Assembly: GCA_964058845.1 (NCBI GenBank)
Contig: CAXKVR010000220.1
Coordinates: 62,001 to 126,000 of the forward strand
DNA from: Carex sylvatica
Lineage: Eukaryota; Streptophyta; Magnoliopsida; Poales; Cyperaceae
DNA length: 64,000 nt
Direction: 5' to 3'
Positions 22,942-32,690 of the stretch are shown one piece after another. How positions within the stretch are numbered: position 1 is the stretch's first letter; each line of letters starts with the position of its first letter. The position numbers were made by a program, and so were the translations under genes. Below the pieces are notes generated by a model. The model was not told the DNA's origin. It did no database searches and was given only the letters and a program-made list of their open reading frames with translations.

Positions 22942-25082
22942 AATCAATTTAGTCTAATTAAAAATATATATTTATTAATTCGATTATTGGAATGTTTTTT
23001 GTAAAATAACTTGTACTCTAACTCTATTCTTATTTCTTTTGCTTCAGTTGGCAAGGTATGTTAACGAGTCGTGGATGCATACGAAAATTATTGTTTAGTC
23101 GCACTCTTATCGAAAGATTTTCTAACAAAGTATTTCTATGAGGTACAATCCTTGACATTTATGCATTAAAAGATAATAAATTTCATGCAAATATTCTGAT
23201 ATATATAAAAAGTAAATTTGTTTGGTATTATCTTTGATCATTTGTGTACGGGACAATGATTGAATTTAGAGGAGTCCTTAGAAAGGAAAAATGTTGGATG
23301 AGATCTACTGATAAGTAGCTTAAAAAATTGAACTGAAAAAGGATGTACCTTTCTACTAGCTCTTCAAGCCATTTTTTAGCTCGGTCCTCGGTTGTTCTAG
23401 CACTATCTTTCGGTACGAACCCTTCAGCCATCCACATTCTTGTAACGTGCTCTCCCGAAATCTCATAATCTTCTGGAAAAGAAGCAAAATAATGAAAACA
23501 TGGTTTGAGTTCATAAGGCAAGTCTTCATAACTCATGACTAGGACCTGCGAGCACGTCTTCCCATGTTCATCGTGCCAGTCCATGGTCTCCTCAATTGTT
23601 TTCCAGGCAGTGTAGTTGCGCTCTTTCCTTGAGAGGATACCGCTTAGCACAACTAATGTCAAAGGTAGCCCACCACATTTTTTTATTAATCTTTTGGCAA
23701 CAGTTAAGAGATCGTGAGGGTAATTCTCAGGTAGTATATGTTGTTGGAAAGCCTTTCGGAAGAGGAGAGCTATACTCTCATCGTCATTTAGGTAACGGGG
23801 TTTATATGGTTTTGTATTGCGATCTGCCACGAGAGCAACATCAACTGATCTGCTAGTAATTATCACGCGGCTGGCATTTTTTGGATCGGGTAATGCTTGT
23901 TGCAATTGCTCCCAATCACTAACCCTCCATACATCATCAAGGATAATTAAGTACCTCTTAGAGGTCAAGGATTTCTCAAGCTCGGCCTGTAAATTCTCAT
24001 CAGCTACCTCTTGGGGGTCAAGGATTGAGTAAAGAATTTTTCTGAAGATATCATTTATATTGAACTTTTGAGAAATGGTTATCCATATGCGACAATCGAA
24101 ATGTTGTTCCAATACCGCACTGTGGTTAGAAAAATGAATGGTTAGAAATGGACATCCATGTGCAACAATCGATATAAGTTTTTGTTGAATGAAAATACTG
24201 GATTTTGTTCACAATTAAAAAAATACGTGGCAGGTTGCTCTTGGTATAACGATTACAAGCAAGGTAAATGATTGCTAATAGGAATGAATAATTGAAGTCT
24301 TTCATCATTTCTTGAGAGAGGAAAAATGAAAATCTAAACGAAGGATTAAATTTGGACAGTTGACTTCCTAAACAACTAGTTGGTTTCGGATTTAGCAATT
24401 TTCTTGTTGTAGATTTTTCCACACAAAAAAAAAAAAAGACATGACTTTAGAAGAGAGATTGTGCACCTTTTGAATACTTCTAGGGCCAAGGTTGTCTTCC
24501 CGAGGCCGCCAGGACCCACAATTAAGACCACCATCCGCCTTAATATGTTTGGATCGAGCAGCAGGTTGATAATGTTCCACTTGCCATCCTCAAGGCCCAC
24601 AACTTCTGAATCATCAACATCAGTAGGATTTGTTGGCCTAGAAGGTACCGGACCAATTTGTTCATTATCAGCACCCCGAATCGTAATTCCCAAGTTGATT
24701 CGAAGCTGATAAATCTTTTTCAGATCCTGTGTGATTTCTTTCAGGTCGCCACTCAGCTTGTAAATTTTACAGGGTTTTTTTAACACATACAAATTTTACG
24801 GTACCAGGGAGGACATTGTGGATGGTTTTCTTCAATCTCAACCAGGAAGGTGTCAATCACATCTTCTATTCTGTGGGCAATGTCTCTGACTTGGTTAACC
24901 CACTCTTTTACCGATTCATTTCTGTTACTCTTGGATTCGGCATCTCTTAGATAAGGTTTGATCAAGAGAAGCTGCCAGTGCATCTGCTCCATCTGCCCAT
25001 TCACAGCTTGCAGTTTCTGAGCTTTCTTCAGCAAGGCATCAGCAAGCATTTCCAACACATAGCCCACAGCTGACTCTGCCAT
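16268..25082 (-). CDS. CC-NB-ARC-LRR (CNL) disease resistance gene, three coding blocks, one apparent frameshift
   Basis: Intracellular NLR immune receptor of the RPP8/RPP13 type. Coding blocks on the minus strand: 25082-24467, 24119-23349, 17567-16268 (stop). All junctions fit GT-AG, and the reading frame is restored across both (EVFK|S..., VE|RCLIQ). The spliced product is about 895 aa if one missing base near 24783 is allowed for. Visible motifs: Rx-type CC with EDVID (residues 73-77), P-loop GPGGLGKTT (about 190-198), kinase-2 LIILDDVW (about 263-270), RNBS-B SRVIITSR, GLPL (about 357), RNBS-D CFHYFASFPEDYEI (about 413), then an MHN variant of MHD (about 482-484) and LRRs to the end. The start ATG gives the usual MAESAV-type CC start. 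At the frameshift, ..RKICMC is followed by TAA in a TTAAAAAAA run, and the frame continues at LKKPCKIYKLSGD. This may be a real lesion or a homopolymer sequencing error; if real, the product is a 100-aa CC fragment. Confidence 0.85.
18392..18700. other. Possible transposon end (GAGCATCTCCAACGG)
   Basis: The motif GAGCATCTCCAAC occurs at the ends of several plant MITE/MULE families. No partner terminus was found, so the element is undefined. It lies in CNL intron 2. Confidence 0.25.
19274..19713. mobile_element. Foldback MITE (440 bp), 9-bp TSD, Mutator-like
   Basis: Ends GAGCAAAGTTAGGGTG and (reversed) GGGCAAAGTGAGGGTG start a long inverted repeat continuing through ATGTGCTCACCAAG and well into the element. 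Flanks AAGATCGAG (19265-19273) and AAGATCAAG (19714-19722) form a 9-bp duplication with one mismatch, as expected of Mutator-type transposition. No coding region. Confidence 0.8.
20040..20400. mobile_element. Core-family palindromic MITE, degenerate copy
   Basis: It shows the shared core (GGGGACCAAATTTTAC ... ATTGGTCTCCAAACAC ... TATGGAGAACATGTTGAGCG) and an ending like that of the TATGCTTATATAAG subfamily. Left boundary unclear. Confidence 0.55.
20810..21115. mobile_element. Core-family palindromic MITE, degenerate copy
   Basis: Inverted halves around about 20955: CAAACCGTTCAATTTGATA..GGACCAAATTTTACA on the left and TTTGGTCTCCAAGCACA..AATATGTTGAGCTC on the right. Termini are lost or not recognised. 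Confidence 0.55.
21162..21572. mobile_element. Core-family palindromic MITE, GGAATATGCTAGCAT subfamily
   Basis: A near-complete palindrome. The left end ATAGGAATATGCTAGCATA pairs with the right end ATGCTAGCATGTTCCTAT, then CTCCGTGCAACGGCTCAATATTT on both sides, then the shared core (TCGATCCGAACCGTTCATC, GTGTTTGGAGACCAAATTTT). The TA-rich flank hides the target duplication. Confidence 0.75.
21573..22020. mobile_element. Mosaic of two core-family MITE fragments
   Basis: 21590-21800 is the left half of the GGTTGGCTACTATGC subfamily, and 21825-21995 is the right half of the CTAGCATGTTCCTAT subfamily, joined inside the core near 21800-21840. This looks like recombination or nested insertion between relatives. 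Confidence 0.55.
22021..22447. mobile_element. Core-family MITE, subfamily A (complete, 427 bp)
   Basis: An almost perfect full-length hairpin. AGAGGTCAGCTACTATGC.. at the left mirrors ..GCATAGTAGCCAACCTCT at the right, the core is present in both orientations, and the centre lies near 22228 (CCAACGGTGGCTT / AAGCCACCGTTGG). TA repeats flank both sides. Relatives at 43062-43476 and 52921-53333. Confidence 0.85.
22448..22485. repeat. (TA)n microsatellite between two MITEs
   Basis: An uninterrupted TA run joins subfamily A (left) to subfamily B (right). The same A-(TA)n-B arrangement recurs at 43477-43492. Confidence 0.9.
22486..22899. mobile_element. Core-family MITE, subfamily B (complete)
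   Basis: Ends AGTAAGTCTACCATACATTG and the mirrored CAATGTATGGTAGCCGTACT, then GCATAGGCACCT on both sides, then the same core as subfamily A. It is a hairpin over its full length with no coding capacity. Confidence 0.82.
22906..22941 (+). repeat. (TG)n microsatellite
   Basis: A TATATATG run passes into an uninterrupted TG repeat directly after MITE B, within CNL intron 2. Confidence 0.9.
24120..24466 (-). other. CNL intron 1 (347 bp), with a partial copy of exon 2
   Basis: Donor AAAAG|GTGCAC at 24466 and acceptor CCACAG|TGCGG at 24120. The intron carries an imperfect copy of the exon 2 start: about 24140-24175 reads like the exon stretch at 24070-24110 (ATCCATATGCGACAATCGA versus ATCCATGTGCAACAATCGA), a local duplication next to the acceptor. 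Confidence 0.7.
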
Positions 25083-25260
25083 GTGTTTCCGATTGTGGGG
25101 AGTATCTTTCTCCTTTTTTTTTTTTGGCTGTGTGTGTGTGTTGCCCGGGGGGGGGGGGGGGGGGAGAGCTGATTAAAAGTGAATTAGCTGTGTGCTTGAG
25201 GATGCTTGGTAGATTTGCCTGAGATGGTTATATATAAAACTTTGTTGAAGTTTAAATTAG
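25081..25260 (-). promoter_or_regulatory. CNL 5' leader and likely promoter, with poly-G run
   Basis: Directly upstream of the CNL ATG are a (GT)n tract and an 18-base homopolymer of G (25147-25164, plus-strand view). A TATA-like TTTTATATATA lies on the minus strand at about 25230-25240. Assignment is by position only. Confidence 0.4.
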
Positions 25261-25265
25261 AAAAA

Positions 25266-25650
25266 AAGAAAAGGAAAAGATAAAGAATAAGCTAGTGAAC
25301 TGGCTCCGGGGCATTGTATAGTAATTTTATCTTTGAAAAAGGAATGAAAAGATAGGCATCATTCTTTGCTTTTTTTTTTTTTCTTTGATTGATGAGTCGA
25401 TACTGGGATGACAGATATTGTTATGTGAAGAGCACAGGTTCTTTTCTTCCAAACTTGGGACTTGTATAAAGGTAAAAAGATAAAGAATAAACTAGCGTAT
25501 TGACTCCGTTGCACTGTAGTTAGTGTATCTATGAAAGAGGAATAAAGAGACAGGCCTCTTTCTTTGCTTTTTTTTTCTTTTTCTTTTCTTTTTCTTTTTT
25601 TTTTTGCCTTTTGAAGAGCACAGGTTCTTTTCTTCCAGGCTTGGCTCAGG
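25266..25650 (+). repeat. ~200 bp tandem duplication upstream of the CNL gene
   Basis: Two adjacent units share AAAGATAAAGAATAA (25278, 25478), GACTCCG/GGCTCCG..GCA, a T-rich tract, and GAGCACAGGTTCTTTTCTTCC (near 25430 and 25615). The second copy is moderately diverged. Confidence 0.6.
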
Positions 25651-25839
25651 GTGATTAAGCCAAGTTCAATATTAATCTCAGAATGGCTACCAAGATGAAT
25701 GTTTGGCTTAGGTTGCAGATTTTCTCTGCAAAAAGTGTGATACTTAGCTTGAGAACTAACAAAGCAAACTTGTAGGGTAACCTAAGGGTTCCTTTTAAAA
25801 AAAATTATATCAAAAAGGTACAAGTTGAATAACACATGA

Positions 25840-26030
25840 CCCAATGATGGCTTAATCAAACTGTAAAACCAGACTGGACCATTAGATCAGCGATTTTCAA
25901 TGTAGCTTAATGAATTGTAAAAAAATTCAAAAAAAATACAAAATTTGGTCTCCAATCACTTTTTAATATAGATATCACATCTACCGATTTGGATCGATTT
26001 CTTAGACTTTGAAAATTGAAAAACGACTTA
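25840..26030. mobile_element. Core-family MITE, right half only
   Basis: It starts near the palindrome centre (GATGGCTTAATCAAACTG..) and runs through AATTTGGTCTCCAATCAC and GATTTGGATCGATT. The left half is missing, so the element is truncated. Confidence 0.55.
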
Positions 26031-26738
26031 GTTGCACGGGACCTCAGAAACAACCGATTTGATATTAGCCACTTGATTTAAATTCAGATCTACAACTTGA
26101 TTTCAATTTAGATCTAGGATTTCATTTGATTTTTTTTTTTTTTTTTTTTTTTTTGAATTGTACACGGTTCACTTTAAAAACCGCGTAGGATTAAGATTTT
26201 ACACATGGATTTACTTCAAAAACCGTATATGATGTGTTTGGCGAAAACAATTGGTGAAAAAAAATGTGAAATGTACACGGCTTTTTTATTAAAATAAAAA
26301 AATGTTATTTTTTATTTTGGTTGAAAGCTTAAAACCGTAGGATTTTCTTGGTACTGAGCTCAAATTCTTGCTATACCGATGCATAGCTATTTGCTTCCTT
26401 GTTAATTACCTTTGTGTTATTATGTAAAATTAGTATTGAATTTCTGTAACCCTCTCACATAATGATACCAGTTGGTTGTTCTAGGGACTTGCGTCCAACA
26501 AAAGGAATACAAGGGTGAGAGTTGCAAATTTATTAGCTCGTAATTAAATTATGTCAGAAAGACTAAATTGCATAATAGTAACATTTTATTCAAAGCCTAT
26601 TTATTCCTTTAAAAAAAAATGTCAGAATCCCATTTTTTTTATATTGGATTCTATCTTTGTGCGATTATTGTAACTGCAACACCATTTTATACTAGTAACT
26701 AATTTTTTTTTTAATTATATATATATATATATATATAT

Positions 26739-26964
26739 GAGGAGGGATCCACTTACATCATTTTTTGGTGACACCGGATTACAACCTATATTTTCAAAGT
26801 TCAAACAGTCGATCCAAACCGTTCAACATGATAGATATATTAAAACGTGCTTGCAGATCAAATTTTATATATTTTTTAATTTATGTACTATTTATTAGGA
26901 TGGGTACAAAAATTCAATGGTATGGAAATAACGATTTTATAAAATACTTAATAAATAGTAAAAA
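26739..26964. mobile_element. Core-family MITE, subfamily C, truncated by inverted duplication
   Basis: It starts GAGGAGGGATCC and contains the core left half (TCGATCCAAACCGTTCAACATG, CAGATCAAATTTTATA). It stops abruptly at AATAAATAGTAAAA, where the NF-YC inverted-repeat arm begins at 26965. The complete relative at 52552-52920 continues past this point, so the right half was lost at the junction. Confidence 0.75.
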
Positions 26965-27917
26965 GCATATCGATGACGAGATCATATGAGGAGTTGTGGT
27001 TGCAATCAGTGGCTCGGGGGACTATCGGCAACTGGCAAAACTCTGTGTTATGTTTGTGTGTGTGTGTGTTTATTTTTAATCAGGCTCTGTTAATTTGTTT
27101 TCTGGAACATTTGCTTATTTTGTTTAGATCAGCGGAGTTTATTTGTGCTTAATTAGTTTGTCAATTTTAAGGTATTTTAAGTCTGGATATATGAAGTAAC
27201 TCTTTGAAATGCAAAAGAAGGGTTTGCTTTCGTTTTTCATTGATATCTGATACTGAGAAAAAAATTATTTAGTATAAAGTTAAGCGGTTAAAAAATATAC
27301 ACACATTAGTTAGATATTTTGATAATATTTTTTTTCTGCTCAATTTTGTACTGAATTAATTCAAAAAATTTAAAATTTTGCATGTACAAACATTATCTGG
27401 AAAGTATATCAGTTTGAATTTGTCGATTAAAATCAGTTCAATATATCTTGGAATTCTGTTCACCAAGCTCTTTTGGTTAGTAGAGCACACGTTCCAGCGT
27501 ATATTCGGTGTATTCATTTTTATTTTTCGAGTTAAAGTTTTATAATATATTAGAATTTCAAATTACAATTATACGTATTTTATTGCTGTTAGATAAACTT
27601 TCAAACTCAGACAGTCAGAATTTAAAAATATATATATATATAAAGCATAATTTCAAATTTAAACTTATAGATCAGTTTAAAATTGATTCAGTTTCGAATC
27701 CTAAAATTTGGTTATGTTTTGATCTGATCTGATTGAAAAATGCTATTAAGACCGTAGATTTTATTGTGAAATTTTAATATGTCTAACGCTAATACACTTC
27801 CCTCTGATTACATCATTTTTCTTATTGCTTTGTTTAAAAAAAAAAATTAATTTATACTAACTAATAAAATATGTAGTTTAAAGAAAAAAAATTAAATTAA
27901 TACACCAATCTTGAGAA
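26965..27917. repeat. Left arm of large inverted repeat (NF-YC 3' end copy)
   Basis: This 953-bp arm is the reverse complement of 28253-29212. In the stretches compared by eye identity exceeds 95%, with small indels in homopolymers. It starts with the last codons of the NF-YC frame (HIDDEII and stop) and their 3' flank. A 335-bp spacer separates the arms. Confidence 0.92.
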
Positions 27918-28252
27918 TAGATTGTTTAAACGATGAAAAGGAATTTTATTAATTTATCCAAATTTCTCTTTTTTTAGGAAAAATAGATTTTAAAGATGTT
28001 CAAGATGTCAGTTATTGAGATACCAACAAATTTACCGAATATATGCCAATATTTGCCTATTCAGGCTTTTGCAGTAAGTTCTTTTAGTTCTCTGCACATA
28101 TTTTTTGCCATTTTTTGCCATTTTTCATGAAATTAAATCAAATTTAGATTTCTCAAGTTGGTTATTATCAACTAGTAATTCTCCTCCAATCCACACAAAT
28201 TCCTCAAGAATAAATAATTCTTCAGTTTTCAGAGAATAATTCAGTTTTAGAT
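27918..28252. other. Spacer of the NF-YC inverted repeat
   Basis: A 335-bp unpaired centre between the arms, which would be the loop of a hairpin transcript. It has small local repeats (CTCAAGAATAAATAATTC, TTCAGTTTT) and no gene. Confidence 0.8.
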
Positions 28253-29212
28253 TTCTCAAGATTGGTGTATTAATTTAATTTTTTTTCTTTAAACTACATA
28301 TTTTATTAGTTAGTAAAAATTAATTATTATTTTTAAACAAAGCAATAAGAAAAATGATGTAATCAGAGGGAAGTGTATTAGTGTTAGACATATTAAAATT
28401 TCACAATAAAATCTACGGTCTTAATAGCATTTTTCAATCAGATCAGATCAAAACATAACAAAATTTTAGGATTCGAAACTGAATCAATTTTAAACTGATC
28501 TATAAGTTTAAATTTGAAATTATGCTTTATATATATATATATTTTTTTTAAAATTCTGACTGTCTGAGTTTGAAAGTTTATCTAACAGCAATAAAATACG
28601 TATAATTGTAATTTGAAGCTCTAATATATTATAAAACTTTAACTCGAAAAATAAAAATGAATACACCGATTATACGCTGGAACGTGTGCTCTACTAACCA
28701 AAAGAGCTTGGTGAACAGAATTCCAAGATATATTGAACTAATTTTAATCGACAAATTCAAACCGATATACTTTCCAGATAATGTTTGTACAAGCAAAATT
28801 TTGAAAATTTTGAATTAATTCAGTACAAAATTGAGCAGAAAAAAAAATATTATCAAAATATCTAACTAATGTGTGTATATTTTTCAACCGCTTAACTTTA
28901 TACTAAATAATTTTTTTCTCAGTATCAGATATCAATGAAAAACGAAAGCAAACCCTTCTTTTGCATTTCAAAGAGTTACTTCATATATCCAAACTTAAAA
29001 TACCTTTAAATTGACAAACTAATTAAGCACAAATAAACTCCGCTGATCTAAACAAAATAAGCAAATGTTCCAGAAAACAAATTAACAGAGCCTGATTAAA
29101 AAAAAACACACACACACACACAAACATAACACAGAGTTTTGCCAGTTGCCGGTAGTCCCCCGAGCCACTGATTGCAACCACAACTCCTCATATGATCTCG
29201 TCATCGATATGC
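28253..29212. repeat. Right arm of large inverted repeat
   Basis: The original partner of 26965-27917, continuous with the NF-YC gene: its outer edge (29212) lies inside the coding frame, eight codons (including the stop) from the end. The inner edge ends at TTCTCAAG (28253). It includes a (CA)n tract at about 29106-29122 that mirrors the (GT)n tract at 27055-27071. Confidence 0.92.
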
Positions 29213-29754
29213 GTTCCCAGATTGACCCCAAACAGCTGTTCCTCTTCTGTCATCGTAACACCTGGATTTGTTTCTCCGACAAAAGAATCGTGACTTTGGC
29301 CTCTTACCTCAGAGGAATTGCTTCCGGCACCACCATTGGAACTACTAGGCAAAATTAGGAACTTGTAATTGTCGACATGACAGATTGCATCGTAGATGTT
29401 GATGGTTTCTATGGTGCACTCATGATTCTCCATCGCATCGAGCCACGCGCGTAAAATGAGATCATGTATGAACATCTCACAGGCCTTTGAGAGCACAACA
29501 GGCGCTTCTGACGAGACCAACTTCACGTCCCAGTTGGCTTTCATCATCCTCTTCATGCGCGTTAGAGGTAGCTGGTGGTATTTGAAATCTCTCATCTGTT
29601 CCACCTCCTGGTTATGGTTCTTCCAAAGTATGTCAATTTGATATTGCTGATGTGGCGATAGCCCAGTGCGCGATGGTGGTGGGTATCTTGGAGACAACTC
29701 TGGTAACTGTTGTTGTTGCTGCTGTTCTGGTTGATTCTGTGATTGGTTCTCCAT
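29188..29754 (-). CDS. NF-YC-like histone-fold transcription factor subunit (188 aa)
   Basis: A subunit of the CCAAT-binding NF-Y complex; it would pair with NF-YB through a histone fold and recruit NF-YA in the nucleus. Single exon, start ATG at 29754. Residues 1-16 are Q-rich (five Qs in a row plus neighbours). Residues about 60-134 match the NF-YC core: QLPLTRMKRMMKANWDV, then SSEAPVVLSKACEMFI, then LRAWLDAMENH and the helix around IYDAICHVDNYKFLI. Compared with the family consensus (LPLARIKKIMKADEDV, LAKACEMFILELT), several changes mark a diverged, lineage-specific NF-YC. The acidic tail ends HIDDEII. The last eight codons, stop included, and the 3' flank lie in a giant inverted repeat, so read-through transcripts could fold back. 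It could be a recent retro- or tandem copy; expression is unknown. Confidence 0.85.
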   Translation of the reverse strand: MENQSQNQPEQQQQQQLPELSPRYPPPSRTGLSPHQQYQIDILWKNHNQEVEQMRDFKYHQLPLTRMKRMMKANWDVKLVSSEAPVVLSKACEMFIHDLILRAWLDAMENHECTIETINIYDAICHVDNYKFLILPSSSNGGAGSNSSEVRGQSHDSFVGETNPGVTMTEEEQLFGVNLGTHIDDEII

Positions 29755-29864
29755 TGGCTTTGTAATTTCTGTAGCCTACTTTTCCTACAAGGATTTGTTA
29801 GAATTTAATTAAGAAAAAAAAAAAAATCTAGTGTAACCAATATATATAAGCACCTTAACTGAAC

Positions 29865-30024
29865 AGGGTTCTAAATAGCTAGCTATAGTTGCACAATAGC
29901 TGCATTATAATTTTTTCGAACCTTAAAACTATAGCACAATCAGCTGTTTTCTATGCTATAACTAGCTATAGCTTTTTTTTTTAAAGGTTTTCCGCAATGA
30001 TCATAATAACTATTTAGAACCTTG
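29865..30024. mobile_element. Small hAT-like MITE candidate
   Basis: Left GGGTTCTAAATAGCTA and reversed right AAGGTTCTAAATAGTTA form a terminal inverted repeat, with internal AGCTATAG-type repeats. A target duplication was not identified. It lies about 110 bp upstream of the NF-YC start codon. Confidence 0.45.
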
Positions 30025-30414
30025 AAGTATTTGTAATTGTAAAAGCTATGACCATAATAACGATAACGATGTAATTAACATCGATCTTAGGTTAACAACC
30101 ATGCACAAGATGGCATGGCAATGACTAGGACATGTACTGTGTCATAATTTCTTTTTTGAGATAGAGCGATAGAGATCTAGCTAACTAATTTTTATTTAAT
30201 TCTTCATTACTATTAATATTTTGAACCCACAACTTCCCAATCTCTCATAAATAATATTTTTTTTTTCTTATCCATATTTTTAACCGATAAATAAATAAAT
30301 AAACTCTTATCATACTATCTCATCAAGTATGATAAACGGATTTCATTGACGTCATTTTAAATGATTATGTGCTCCAATATATCTTTAACTCGATCTAAAG
30401 AGCTATGTCTATAT

Positions 30415-31740
30415 GAACACAAGCTGGTACATTAATTTGGACAATCTTTTGTGGAAATGAAATTTGAACAAATGTAGATCAAACTTTCTGATTTTTTATT
30501 TAACAATTTAAAATTCTTAATTAAATTTTAAAATCATTCAGACCAAAGGGTTAGAAATAGAAGAGTCACAACAAAAATTTCGGGTTGCCTATGCCACACG
30601 AAAACATTAATTTAGACAATTGTAGATCAAATTTTTACCTTAAAATAGAAGATGCTTACTTTATTTATTTTATTTTATATATGTGTGTGAGCGCACACAA
30701 TCTGGTACATTAATTAATTTGGACAATTGTCATAAAATAAATTGCACAACTATATATATCAAACTTTCTGATTTCAATACAGCATTTTAAAAATCTTAAA
30801 TTTTTTTAAAAAAAATTCGGACTACAATTTTAGAAATAGAAGAATCACATTTAAAAAAAAATTGCATCACCTATGCCACACGAAAAACATTAATTCAAAA
30901 TTTTACTATAAAATTGAAGATGCTTAATTACTTCCTTTTCTTTTATTATATATTTGAGAGCGCACACACAATTAGGTACAATAATTTGGACAAATTTTCA
31001 TAAAAAAAATTGCACAATTGTAGATGAAACTTTTTAATTTCCATTTAGCAATTTAATTAAAAAAAATTATTAAATTTTTATAAAGTTCTTACCAATTTAG
31101 AAATGGAAGAATTGCAAAAAATATTTGTGCGTCACCTTTCCACACAAATAATATTAATTTAGAGGATTTGTAGATTAAAATTTTCTTTTATTATATATTT
31201 GAGAGTACGCAGACACAATTAGGTACATTAATTTGGACAAATTTTCATAAAAAAGTTACACAATTGTAGATGAAACTTTCTGATTTTCATTTAGCAATAT
31301 AAAATTTTTTGTTAAATTTTTATAAAATTCTTACCAATTTAGAAATGGAAGAATTGCAAAAATTATTTGTGCGTCGCCTTTCCACACAAATAATATTAAT
31401 TTAGAGAATTTGTAGATTAAATTTTTACCTAAAAATGAAAGATGCCTACTTCTTTTTCTTTTCTTTTTATATGTGCACACGCACACACACAATCTCGTAT
31501 AATAATTTTAACAACTTTTCATAAAAAAAATAAAAAAATCACGACTGTAGATCAAACTTTCTAAATTCCATTTAACAAGTTAAAAATCTTAATAAAATTT
31601 TCAGAAAATTCAGATCAAGAATTAATAATAGGAGAATCGCAAAACAAATATGCGCATCGCCGTGCCACACAAAAAACGTAAATTCGGAGATCTATAGATC
31701 AAATATTTACCTTAAAATGAAATATGCTCACTTCCTTTTC
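30415..31740 (+). repeat. Tandem array, five units of ~250-277 bp
   Basis: The anchor TACATTAATTTGGACAA (with variants) recurs at about 30430, 30707, 30977, 31224 and 31477. Each unit also holds a GCGCACACA-type block, ATCAAACTTTCTGATTT and CACACGAAAA..CATTAATTT. Units are diverged but in the same order, so this is an old local tandem amplification. No coding content. Confidence 0.75.
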
Positions 31741-32016
31741 TTTTCTTCTTGATGAAATACAACAGAGAGCAGTTTCTTGCCAATTGATTTACTCTCCACT
31801 CCTAGAGAGGTTTCTTTAGGGTTTGCTCCAAATTTATGAAATTAGAAGAATAGAGGAGGAAAGGTGAGAGGAGAAATAAAGGTGAATGAAAGATAATTAG
31901 AGAGTAGAAAAACTATTCATTTCTCCTCATTTTTTCCCCTTTTCTTCCTCTTATTTTTTTTTTCTCTTCAAAGAGGTGAATGAAAGATAACTGTGTGTGT
32001 GTGTGGGTGGGTGGGT

Positions 32017-32032
32017 GGGGGGGGGGGGGGGG
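32017..32032 (+). repeat. Poly-G tract after (GTGG)n
   Basis: A (GT)n-(GTGG)n simple repeat ends in 16 consecutive G. Similar G homopolymers occur at 25147-25164 and 50432-50457. Confidence 0.85.
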
Positions 32033-32529
32033 TATTTTTTTTATTTTGTAACTGAAAGTAATATTTGATAAAGCCAATTGCTTATAGAATAAGCTTCAAA
32101 ATACAAACAATATCTCACAATTTATCAGTGGACCAATGCACAACGGATACAAAATTCATTTGTGGGTTTTGCTAGCCGTTGGATTGTCACATATTTAATA
32201 ATAGCACATTTGATATAAAGAAATTGTAAATCAACAATTGAGTGGAACATCGGACGGCTAAAAAATTATCCAACCCATTAAGTGGTCAAGGAGGTTTCTT
32301 TTCTTATTTAATACTACATAATTAATGGCATTAAATAAACTAATTCATAACATTTATATTTGTTCAAAATTTGAAATAGGCATCATTGACTACGACACTA
32401 AATAAATATGCTCAGTGGATGTGTTAATTAAAAAGATATTTATTTTGGAATTTTCCACTTCAAGATTTTGTAATTGACTTAAAATATATGGGCTTTACAC
32501 TTTTAACGGGTCTGGTAGCGGCCCAATAA

Positions 32530-32690
32530 AAGTTGAGCGGCCCAAAAAGAGGAACCCAAGTAGTCTCCTGACAACAGCAGCATCCGGACCTTAATGTACG
32601 ACTCCCGGCTGGTTAGTCCCACAACAAGCTAGAAAAGCGCTGGAACATCAGAAGAGGCTATAAAAGAAGCGGGAGGTGCAGCGTTTGAAA
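32530..32690 (+). promoter_or_regulatory. U1 snRNA promoter: USE plus TATA with Pol II spacing
   Basis: The USE-like AGTCCCACAAC lies at 32615-32625 (plant consensus RTCCCACATCG). The TATA element CTATAAAAG lies at 32658-32666, about 33 bases further on, and transcription would start about 32 bases after that. The four-turn USE-TATA spacing is the one plant snRNA genes use for RNA polymerase II; U6-type Pol III genes have about ten bases less. Two GCGGCCCAA (site II-like) motifs lie upstream, near 32520 and 32540. Confidence 0.78.

Larger units (their letters stand above)
17568..23348 (-). other. CNL intron 2 (5.8 kb), MITE-filled
   Basis: Donor GAAAG|GTACAT at 23348 and acceptor TTGTAG|GTGCTT at 17568 join the NB-ARC block to the MHD-LRR block in frame. 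The intron hosts a 440-bp foldback element (19274-19713), at least five core-family palindromic MITEs between 20040 and 22899, and TA and TG microsatellites. No other gene was found in it. Confidence 0.75.

Noticed and set aside
23596..24032. Plus-strand open frames opposite the CNL NB-ARC exon
   Set aside because: They are antisense shadows of conserved NB-ARC coding sequence with no domain of their own.
27508..27732. 74-codon plus-strand frame
   Set aside because: It lies in the left arm of the NF-YC inverted repeat, mirrored by non-coding 3' flank in the right arm, with no domain.
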